From: Zeus faber
Taxonomy: Eukaryota > Chordata > Actinopteri > Zeiformes > Zeidae
Length of the DNA stretch: 64,000 nucleotides
Assembly: GCA_960531495.1 (NCBI GenBank)
Contig: OY482861.1
Location: 7,171,839 to 7,235,838, forward strand
Direction of reading: 5' to 3'
The notes under the pieces are model-generated. The model saw only the letters and a list, made by a program, of their open reading frames with translations, was not told where the DNA came from and did not search any database. Made by a program: the position numbers and the translations under genes. Numbering within the stretch: the stretch's first letter is position 1; every line of letters begins with the position of its first letter. Positions 1 to 64,000 of the stretch are shown here, piece by piece.

Positions 1-42
1 AGGCTAGCTAAACAAAACCCCCCAAAAAAAACACATACTCAC

Positions 43-29020
<28,978 letters not shown>

Positions 29021-29300
29021 CTTGCTCTCCGTCCTCTTCACAACTTGGATTTTCTTCGCCTGCTACTTTCTTTTAGTTGTTGTTTGGCGTGATTTCTCCG
29101 CCGTCCTCCCCCGTTCCTGTGCTGTCTGCTGCCTCTCCCCGTTCTCCTCCTCCTCCTCCTCCTCCTCTCCCCTTTCTTCCCCTCCTCCCCGGACCAGACT
29201 CCACCTCCGCCGCTCCGCCGCTGTCACGCCGCTCCGCGACACGCTGGGAGCGGGGTTGGGGAAGAAACAGCGCTGCCCGCGGTAAATGTAGTAAAATGTA
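29021..29300 (-). promoter_or_regulatory. fcho2: GC-rich promoter / 5' UTR region of fcho2
   Basis: The segment just upstream of the fcho2 start codon is GC-rich and carries a (TCC)n run at about 29146-29168 and several CpGs. It gives way to AT-rich DNA at about 29290. GC-rich sequence also continues on the intron side (28540-28990), so the putative island spans about 28540-29285. No TATA box was recognised. Confidence 0.5.
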
Positions 29301-29434
29301 TAAAGAAATATATAATTTGACTATATTTGGCATTTTTATTTTTTATTGAACGTTGATTCAATTGTATTTTAGTTAAATGTATTTTCAGACTTTTTTTAAA
29401 ATGTCACATTTTTTATTCTATTATTATTATTATT

Positions 29435-29473
<39 letters not shown>

Positions 29474-30037
29474 CTTTTTTGTTTTGTGTTTTCGGCTTTT
29501 TGTGTGTATATTTGGTGGTTTTTATTTGACTTTACCTTTGATTCAATTTTATTATTTTCTCCGGGTTTCTTTTTCAGACTGTTTAGTGTTGTAATGCTAA
29601 TTCCTCGTATATATGTGAATGTGGCATTTGTACCATGTTGCACTTACAATCACTGTGTTTTATATGACCTGTGGATTTTCTCACTTTTCATCCATGTATG
29701 GCCGCCACCGACCCCCCTCTCCAGAGGATCCTTGTACAATGTTTTGATCAACTACCATTGTTAAAAGGGAAAAGATCGCCTCTTCCTGTATCATCTAGCA
29801 ATAAAATAATACAAATATCAATAAGATAAAATATGGAAAATATGTGACGTGTGAGGCAGACGTCCATTGTGCGTGTGTGCGCAGATGCATCGAATACCGT
29901 GAAACTCACGCGCTGCTCTAAACAGCCGCTCGTTCAAAGCAAAATATGTGACGACACAAACGGCGTAATCACCTCCGTGGAACGCTTGCCCGGGTGGTTC
30001 TCAACGTAAAAATGTCCAGACATATTCATGTAAACAA
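29301..30037. other. Short intergenic stretch between tnpo1 and fcho2
   Basis: Contains (ATT)n/(AAT)n, which form an inverted repeat at 29420-29473, and AT-rich DNA. No gene was seen. Confidence 0.55.
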
Positions 30038-32973
30038 TTTATTCTGAACGATGTAAAGATCAAGCAATGGTAATCAGTCACACCCACTTAATCATTGTAC
30101 AAATATTGTTACAAAATTACTACAGTACAATATAGATTATTTTGCATGATCCAAAATATTTGGTGGCCCCAATAGCATTACGGTTTTTGTTTTTTTTCTT
30201 TTGTTTAAAATCCAGCAGCTTATCAAAAGAAATCAAAACATGTTTAAGTGAAGTTTCTCCTATCATTAGCAAAAAAGATGAAGGCAGAAAGTCTAATCCG
30301 TTTCCAAGGCTAAATTGGCGTAATAATACAGGAGATGTTGAAATACATATTTAATTGTATTGGTTGGTGCTGTACAAAATACATTTTTAATAAAGCTTAA
30401 ATTCAATATTTTGAATTTGATCAACGTCATATTAGCCTTTTTTAACAACCTGCCATCCAGTTGATTTGCACATTTACCCAGGTGTCTATCGTTTTTCCCG
30501 ATATCCATTTATTACAAAACACCTCTAATATCTCTTGACGTGTTTGCTCTCAAAGGCAGTGTCTACACATTGAGCATGTTATGATTACAATCAGTTTGGC
30601 CAGATACATAAATATTTGCTATTACAATTTTGAATCGTTTCTCCTCTTGACCGTGTGTGTTTATGCGTGTTTTTAAAAAACACTCAATGCTTTCGGGTTA
30701 CTCAGTGGGCGAGGCCGGCGGACCTCATTTGGTAAATAAGATGGAGAAGGCAAACATACGGGTAAAGAAACACTAAAAGCGACAATAAATGCAGACAACC
30801 TGAGGTTACTAATCCATGTTCAAGTAGTGAGCAAACCTACAATGTATAGCAGCAGTCAATTCAGAAAATCAGCACAGTATAGCGATCTTTTGTCTGTGTT
30901 TAGGCCGCAAGGATAAAAGCAGCACAGGGCTGAGTAGATACAAGGCCATCAAGCCATGTTCCTTCCATTTTCCCCCCATTACATGCAAGACAGCTGGAAT
31001 GTGACAGACATTAGACTTCAGGATAGAACACAATGTGGCACGCCTCCCTCTGTATTCCATGATGCATTACATACACTGAATCGACCGCAGTTTAACGTTT
31101 AGCCTTTGTCATTTAACATCAAATGTTAAATATAGATTCAGATTAAGGAGTGTCAGATTTCACAATGATATGATTTCAAGATATTAAATATCTATAAAGC
31201 CCAGTTTCTAATATATATATTTTTATCCAATACACTATTTACACAGGGATGTACTTTTGCGTTTTATGAGGAAATTTCAACAGCAAACCATGATTCAAGC
31301 GTTTGCAAATGAAGTGCTTGGCATATGCAATGCGAAGAGTTTAAATACTGCATTATTACTCTGACCTGCAGAGGGAGCAAACATGGGTTTGGCATTAAAA
31401 AACAAACAAAAAAGAAAAAAACAAAAACAAAAAAAAACAACATTCCACTACTATTCCAAAACATCATGGAATACATTCAGGCTATCTGTGACTTTTAAAA
31501 CATACATGTTCATACAGAACAAAAAAATAAATGCAGACAGTTTCACAGTATTTAAAAATTATTCATACAGCTACGGGGTAAAGAATTAAGAGAGAGCACC
31601 CCTATTGACGTGCCATGAAAACTCTTTGTAAAAGAAAAAGAAATACCAGTGTTGATACAAACCAATACTTAGTAAGGAAATCATTTAACCTAATTACATT
31701 TTTTCTATGTTAAATTGAAGCCCCCCCCCCTCCCTCCTGATTCCATTCCCAAAAACAAACTGGGACACGAGGGGCCACCAACATGCAAAGAGATCAGGCA
31801 TTCAAGTAACCCACAAAACACAATCACTTAAAACAGTTCACAATCGTCCTCAAAAAAACATGCTCTAAGCACATACTACATACTGCAAAATAAAAATAAA
31901 AATGTGAACAAAAATGTCGATACACTTCAAAAATAAACATTTATTTTAACATTGATTTGATGTTCTGAATGGTTTCAAACAGTCCAAATAAAATAAAATA
32001 ATAATCACAAACCTCACCAAGACGGGACTAAAAGTCAATGTTTTATAAACAAAGGATGGGACAGGTGAGACTAATCACTACACAAGAAAAGCCGCAAACG
32101 TCTTCCGCTTTCTTCACTTCCGAGGCTCAGACAACCCAAGGCTGATTTACACCGAATCCGACAAACGACAAGAACAAACCGGAAGTCCGTTCATTCCTAT
32201 GGAGAGTCAGACTCTGCATGCGAAAAGTTGTGACGCGCTGTGGTGCAAGATTTCTGCGTCCGATCCAAGCTCCGGGATGTGTTGACATTTTCCCAACTCA
32301 TGCGACAAGTTTCGGCACCACGGCTGAAAGTGACATCGGTCACGTTTTTTTTTATTGGAACTGGGCTTTAAACAAAGTAAATAGGTCACATATATAAAAT
32401 AATGACGTTATCAACATTGGATGTCACCATATTCACTATCAATGAATCTTTTATATAAGTGAATTGTGTTTTTTTGGGGTTTTTTTTCGCACTTTGCAAA
32501 CACTATATAAAGGAAGTTTTAAACTCTCATTCACGGAACATGGTAAACATCCAGCTGAGCAAACTACTCGCTGTTACTGGAAAAAACAACTCTCCCATTT
32601 TCCCTGACATAAATTGTGACGCGAAACCCAGACCAGGTTTATCTGAGGGCCACTGGGGGGGGGGGGGGGGTCTGATTATCGGATGCGGATACGCATTCGG
32701 TGTGATCTCGGTTTCACTGTCAAATCAGGTCACATCCACAGCACACGACCAAGTTGAGAAATACTCAAAAAGTTTTAACAGAATCGAGCCACGGGTCCCG
32801 CTCCCTCTCTTAAAGAGTGAACGAACGGGATTCCACATTTTGACCAATTTCTTGTTGGTAAACCCATTCATGCCACACAGCATCCGACTACTATTAATTC
32901 TCCGGTCAAAGAAAATTCAAAGACAGACCACAAGGCTGGAAAATAACTTCACAGGGCAACACAGGACGGCTAC

Positions 32974-33255
<282 letters not shown>

Positions 33256-33801
33256 CACAAAGACGACTATTCTTATAAAGATGTGCAGTGCAGCAAACTA
33301 TGTGCTGGGGGTCCATCGTGACTGTCACTATCAGCAGGTGTTAAGTTTATTCTCTATTCTCTTGTTTGAGGATAATCCACCTTATTTTGGACCTTAAAAC
33401 TTATATCATGCCTATCCCTGATTACATTTTTTTATTCCATCCTCGATAATAGTCAATGTAGCTACACTGCCATTTTCCTAAGCTTAAGTGATCTCTCTAG
33501 TGGTGTTGCGTTATATTTACGTTTTTACGGGTTTGTTTTTAATTCTCACTTAGTAATATAGAACTTCCTGTCCTGCGTTTTAGAATTTGTGTTGGAATCA
33601 AAACAATAAAAGTTCAGACGTCCTGAATCCTTCCCTCCCCATGGCAGATGCATGGGTGCGTCAGGTACTGGTTGGCTACTCCCTCCCACCCCGTCCACCA
33701 TGGCCTGGGAGGGCCCCCCCCCCCCCCGGCTGGCAGACCCTTCCCTCCCAGTAAAGGGTGACATGTTCCCTGGGTAAAAGAGGCTCCCTACAGTCTCCCA
33801 C

Positions 33802-33948
33802 CTGTATTGAAAAAAGTGGAAACAAAATTGGAAACAACCGTTAGACCTATAGAAAAGGCTAATTGAAATTGTCATAATGATAGATAGATAGATAGATAGA
33901 TAGAGTAGTAGTATAGTATTGAAATGATTAAAAAAAACAAGAACTGAC
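33802..33948 (-). other. tnpo1: Probable intron in the tnpo1 3' UTR
   Basis: On the sense strand, CAGTGGG|GTCAGTTC stands 32 nt after the stop codon. At 33802-33803 a strong acceptor ends in CACTTTTTTCAATACAG|GTGGG. The 147-bp stretch between them is T-rich with a (TATC)n run, while the sequence after it is less AT-rich and exon-like. The short distance from the stop would spare the mRNA from nonsense-mediated decay. This is inferred from splice-site quality only. Confidence 0.5.
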
Positions 33949-33980
33949 CCCACTGAACAGGCCCATTGCTATGGAAACCT

Positions 33981-59770
<25,790 letters not shown>

Positions 59771-60500
59771 CTTGGTTCGGTGCGGAGAACGGCGGAGCGG
59801 CGCTCTGTCAACACATCACCCGGCGGAGTCCCCTCACAAAGCCGGCCGTATTGTCGTCGAGATTGATACGCGCTGTGTCGGATCACTCCTTTTCGGTTAT
59901 TTTGACTCGACCGCTACGAGCAGCGGTGGTGGTAGATTTTCTCCGGAAGCTTGTGTGTCCGTGCGGTGTCCGAGACGTCGGCCTGTCAACGGAAGAACGT
60001 CCGCGTTCGCGACAAGCTGCTAGCTACTAGCTACTAGCTAGCCGAGCTGTTAGTGATGCAAGATTCGCGAACAATTCGTTCCGAGCGAACGACTCAATGA
60101 CTCGGGCGTCTGGAGTCCCTCCTGCAAGAGAGCGGGCGGATGAGCCTCTTCACACGTTCACATTCCAAAATAACAAGCTCGCGGTGGTGAGGCTAAAATA
60201 TTTCCCCCTCAACCGATCATTTCATTATTCTTGCGAGGATTCCGTGTCCAATGGCAACGCAACAGAGCCAGCCGAGTCTTCCAGTCGTCGTGCCGTGGAG
60301 GTGCTTCCCTGGCTCCACCGAACACGACACTGCACCGGGCAGCTCCGGCGAACGCAGCGTCGGAAAAATGAAACGAATCGAATCTACTCAGCGACTCGTC
60401 GCGAACCGAATCTAAAAAAGTAATCGACCGTTCACCGGCTGCTCGGAGCGTCGTGTCGCATTTGGTTTGAGCCTTCCCGACCGGCGCCTCGGACGGGCCC
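59771..60500 (-). promoter_or_regulatory. tnpo1: GC-rich promoter / 5' UTR region of tnpo1
   Basis: The sequence upstream of the start codon is rich in CpG (many CG dinucleotides between 59600 and 60480), in contrast to the AT-rich sequence on both sides. This is typical of a CpG-island promoter of a housekeeping gene. No clear TATA box was seen. The segment 60050-60430 has wording such as GAACAATTCGTTC and GAATCGAATC, which may be a MITE inserted upstream. The transcription start cannot be fixed from sequence. Confidence 0.5.
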
Positions 60501-62643
60501 TAGTGCCAGCCGGGTTCCAATAAATACTACAAGCACAAATATGTATTACGATTTTTCAATTCAAGAAGACAAAAATGGAAAAACATTGTTCATCCGTGAT
60601 TAAATATATTTTAATTGTATTACATGTGCCTAAACATGTAATAAAAGGAGGGAAAGGGAGTGGAGTGGACAATTATAATTATCCGCTTGAAAATATAGTG
60701 ATTTAAAGTATGATTTCACATTCCAACTTTAGTTATACAAATCAAACACTTCATAATTAAGGCATCATAAATGTGGACATTTAAAACCTTTGTGTATTTA
60801 ATTGATAAATATCAAAGTGTGCATCACAATGCTGAAATATCTTAATTATATCTTAATTGAACATCATTAGCATTTGACTTATAGAAATACATGTTTTTGG
60901 GGATAGATGCTGCAATTTGCCAGGTTGATCAGTATCTGTTATCTCAAGTTGAAGTTATGAAGTTTATATCGTTTATATAGTTGTATTAGTGTGTGCATAA
61001 CTGAATAAGCGGGATAAAGTTTATTACATGGTCAGGGAGAAGACTGTCTTGTATACATGTGTGAATGTTGCTATTTCATACATAATGGGGGCTAAAAATC
61101 CTGTAAATAACACTAATAAATGGTAACAGGAGGGAAAATGGCGCAAGAGGGACCAAAGCGAAAGCATTTGCCAAGAATTTTTTCATTAATCAAGAACAAA
61201 AGTCGGAGGTTTGAAGATAAACCATGTCAACTAGCGATCCGGAAGCCACATTCAATTATCGCTGTCTACTTTTTATTATTAGGGGTCCAGACACCTTCTT
61301 TGCATCTAATTTAATTAGTTAGGAGCGGCCTCCTTTGTGACATCTTCATCTGAAGATATACAAGTCCAAGCTTCGCCTCTCAGGAGTCATTCACATCCAG
61401 CCACCTGCGCCTTGTGGACTGCATAGTATTAACTACGCGAAGACGGACAACTTGAGCCGATGCTGTGTTTAAAGTAAACTCGAAAAAGCATGCACGGTGA
61501 AAACACGTGAAAATAAGAGACTGAATTTAAGGTAAACGCATCTTTATTTATACACACTTAATTTCCAAAACATTAAATCAATGAAAAAACAAACAAACAA
61601 AAAAAAAACAGCATCCCTCCACCCCAACCTCGCAGTGGGCAAGATGGACTCTGAGCCACCCTTGATCACGACAGGTTTTTTCCAGTGTGACCCGACCATG
61701 TCACACCACTGGTCAGTAAAGAAGGAAGGAGGACAGAACATCCATCCTGAGAGGTTACTCCAACTTGTGTTGTTTTTAGGCTGTTCAAACAAATCTCAGA
61801 AAACCTTGAAAAAAGCTAGGAAACAACGTGTGAACAAAAAACAATGCGGCATTCAATGTAAACTGGAAAAATTGTGACTTTGTGCTGCGTTTCACAGAAC
61901 CCGGAAAACTGTAATACATACCTGACACAACAAAACTGGACCCTGTGTATTGATGCCTGCAGCTATATTTATCATTATTACTCTTATTATTATTATTATT
62001 ATTATTATTATACATAAAACATTGTCAGTAGTCTATGGACGTCCTGGAACTGAGGATCTATGGACAGGAACATTTGAATTCTGGCATTCTGACATGCCGT
62101 CCTCCGAGTTTGATCCAAATCAGTCCATTTTTGTAGGAAATGTTAGTAAAACAAATGCGGCATTTGTCATCTCCGCAAAGTTCACGCAATCACGTTCACT
62201 GCATACCTGTGATTGGTCACAGACAAGTGTGATAGTATCACTGGTAACAGCGCATGTGTCAAATGGTTGCGCACAATTTCTGCCTGATATTAAATCTGCC
62301 ATATGTAATTTCTGTAGATATTTAAACCTATTATGCTTTTCCTTATTTTCTGTCATAAATAATGTTACAATGTAGGATGTTCATATTAGACGTGGCCAAA
62401 GTGTCAAGTAATGAGGTAAACTCATGACAAAGTAAGCGCTGTGAATGCTCGGTTTTCAACGTTTTTTTCCACTCTGCACAAGCTGATTTCAGCTCGTCAC
62501 GGATTTCTTAAATGGTCATCTGCTCCATCCGCGGTGCGTTTCTCCAAACTAAACCAATAACACATAATGTGTTTTTATTTTAGGTGTATTTATTTATTTT
62601 ATTTTACAACATTTACATGAAACAAAAAAAATCCCTGTGTCCA
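60501..62643. other. AT-rich flank upstream of tnpo1
   Basis: No gene, RNA or recognised transposon. It has an (ATT)n run at about 61975-62012 and short open frames without recognisable domains. Confidence 0.6.
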
Positions 62644-63276
62644 GGAGTCCCCAGTATGTTGAGGATTCAGAAACGGAATTGCTTATTTCTCGCCTCAACT
62701 TTGTTCAGAAACAGATTTTTGTGGACTGATGAGGTGAAATCAGCGAAAGTTACACCCTACTCCACTGTGGAAAAGACTGAGTTGCCCTTTGATCCTACAG
62801 CCCCAAGTTCGGAACTACAAATGACGCTGACAGCCGTTGCCGCCCTCCTAGGACAAACAACTGCACGTTACACATTGTCAACCAATGAATCCCACATACT
62901 TTTCCATTTCAACAAAACATTGCCATACTCATAATTGAGGTCCTACTCCTGTCAGTACTCACTACAAACACTATTGCTGTATTTTTCAGATTGGTAAAAT
63001 CCAAGTCAAAGTGATACAGATGGCCACAACAACCAAAATGGTGCAAATTCATGGAAAATACATCGAACTGCAAGAATGCATCATCGTTGACAACACCATG
63101 GCAATGAAACTCAGTCTCTATGAAAACCGAGTAAATTAGTAAAGGACGGCAAATCCAACACAATAAAAACCATAACAACCCGCTGCCAGGGTAACACTGT
63201 GTATCTCATATGTGAAGAAGATTCTTTATCACACATACTCATGCAGCGACAGCGACCAACACACACGCTTCAAATG

Positions 63277-63375
63277 GTTCAAGTTCAAGAAATTATTTGT
63301 CACATACATACTGGCCAGTGAAATGAGATCTCTGCTTTTAACCCATCCTGACTTGTCCTTCCTCCAGGGGGCAGC
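63277..63375 (-). repeat. LINE-like 3' end
   Basis: Reversed: CTGGAGGAAGGACAAGTCAG, CATTTCACTGGCCAGTATG and a TGACAAATAATTTCTTGAAC tail, the same family as 3536-3708. Confidence 0.6.
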
Positions 63376-63479
63376 ATACAGCAAGGCAACCGGAAACCAA
63401 TTTCAAACGTCCATCGCTGGTCAGAAAACGATGTTCTGCATGTTTTTGGTGGGGGTCTTTACTGATGTTACAAGGAGGC

Positions 63480-63640
63480 AACTCCATGTGAGCACGGGGA
63501 GAACATGCAAACTCCACACAGAAAGGCCCATAATGAGGAGATAACCCACTGGACACAGTGCCAACAGCGCCCCAGGCGGGAATCAAACCCAGGACCATGC
63601 TGTGAGGCAGCAGTGGAATGCACTGTGCCACAATGTATGA
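63480..63640 (-). mobile_element. tRNA-headed SINE remnant
   Basis: Reversed: TGTGGCACAGTG, then TCCTGGGTTTGATTCCCGCC (B-box), then CCTTTCTGTGTGGAGTTTGC and ATGTTCTCCCCGTG. This layout is common in fish. It lies in the right flank. Confidence 0.7.
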
Positions 63641-64000
63641 TACTGTATGTACGAAGAACACAGAAATTCTACCCATGTCAGAGATGTCCGTCCCAGACAG
63701 TGTGACTGACAAGAACCTCCAAGAGGAGGAACTGCTGGAAGCAGTCGTTAAAATAACCCTTGCCGCTTTAACAGACAAGCATGTGGCGGGAAACAAGACA
63801 CCTTCGACATTAATGCCCAATTCCACCGCTGTCGAAGCTGTTTGGGTAACCAACTCAGTGCTTCATACCAGACAAACATCAGTGGCACTCTAAAACGAAA
63901 CAATGACAGAATGCTTCCTGTTACAGTCACGATGCCAATGTCTGTACTGCAGAAGTACTTGGAAAAGTACGTGCTCACCGCTTTACTGCACAACGCAAGT

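Larger units (their letters stand above)
62644..63893 (+). pseudogene. Possible decayed multi-exon gene or repeat with an OB-fold-like segment
   Basis: Three coding-like stretches lie on one strand. The first, 62644-62932, includes DEVKSAKVTPYSTVEKTELP. The second, about 62990-63130, follows a TTTTTCAG acceptor, reads IQVKVIQMATTTKMVQIHGK then YIELQECIIVDNTMAMKLSL, and ends at CGA|GTAAAT. The third, about 63680-63893, includes MSEMSVPDSVTDKNLQEEEL. The middle one has the strand pattern of an RPA-like OB fold. A LINE tail and a SINE interrupt the region. I cannot name a gene. Confidence 0.3.

Noticed and set aside
60097..60423. 108-codon frame upstream of tnpo1
   Set aside because: Lies in GC-rich promoter DNA where long frames arise by chance. 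No domain and no splice context.

Overview
The window is vertebrate nuclear DNA, almost certainly from a ray-finned (teleost) fish. The signs are GT-AG split genes with short vertebrate-type exons, a very high load of (CA)n/(TG)n tracts, tRNA-headed fish-type SINEs, LINE 3' tails, hAT and pogo/Tigger MITEs and a Gypsy-type solo LTR. No species can be named from the sequence alone.

Two protein-coding genes occupy it, both on the minus strand and head to tail. tnpo1 (transportin-1, karyopherin beta-2) runs from its start codon at 59770 down to its stop at 33981. All 23 coding exons are present and sum to 2676 nt (891 codons plus stop) with every splice phase matching. fcho2 (F-BAR endocytic nucleator) starts at 29020 and runs off the left edge. 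Fifteen exons are supported, plus one doubtful exon; they cover the F-BAR domain and the start of the linker, while the C-terminal mu-homology domain lies outside. The order tnpo1 then fcho2 on one strand matches, from memory, the human 5q13 arrangement. The tnpo1 3' UTR probably extends to about 30.04 kb, leaving only about 1 kb before the fcho2 promoter.

Region by region: 1-4341 holds fcho2 linker exons 13-16 and repeats. 4342-17834 holds fcho2 exons 2-12 among many microsatellites. 17835-28987 is fcho2 intron 1, rich in transposons (a Tigger-like element carrying an 11-bp minisatellite, a 1.1-kb element with terminal inverted repeats, and a ZBED-type hAT relic). 28988-29300 is the fcho2 promoter and first exon. 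30.0-33.98 kb is the likely tnpo1 3' UTR. 33981-59770 is the tnpo1 coding body. 59771-60500 is its GC-rich upstream region. 60.5-64 kb is AT-rich flank with a decayed, possibly OB-fold-encoding repeat gene and a SINE.

The most notable signals concern splicing. fcho2 has an apparent minor-class (U12) AT-AC intron. tnpo1 exon 6 is flanked by a pure (TG)n acceptor region and a GC donor. The 5' splice site of fcho2 exon 5 is the first GT of a 96-bp (GT)n tract. tnpo1 exon 11 begins with a perfect GTAAGT right after its CAG acceptor, the arrangement of a recursive-splicing exon. The two products act in separate processes (nuclear import of PY-NLS cargo; clathrin-coated pit nucleation), and nothing here suggests a shared pathway.
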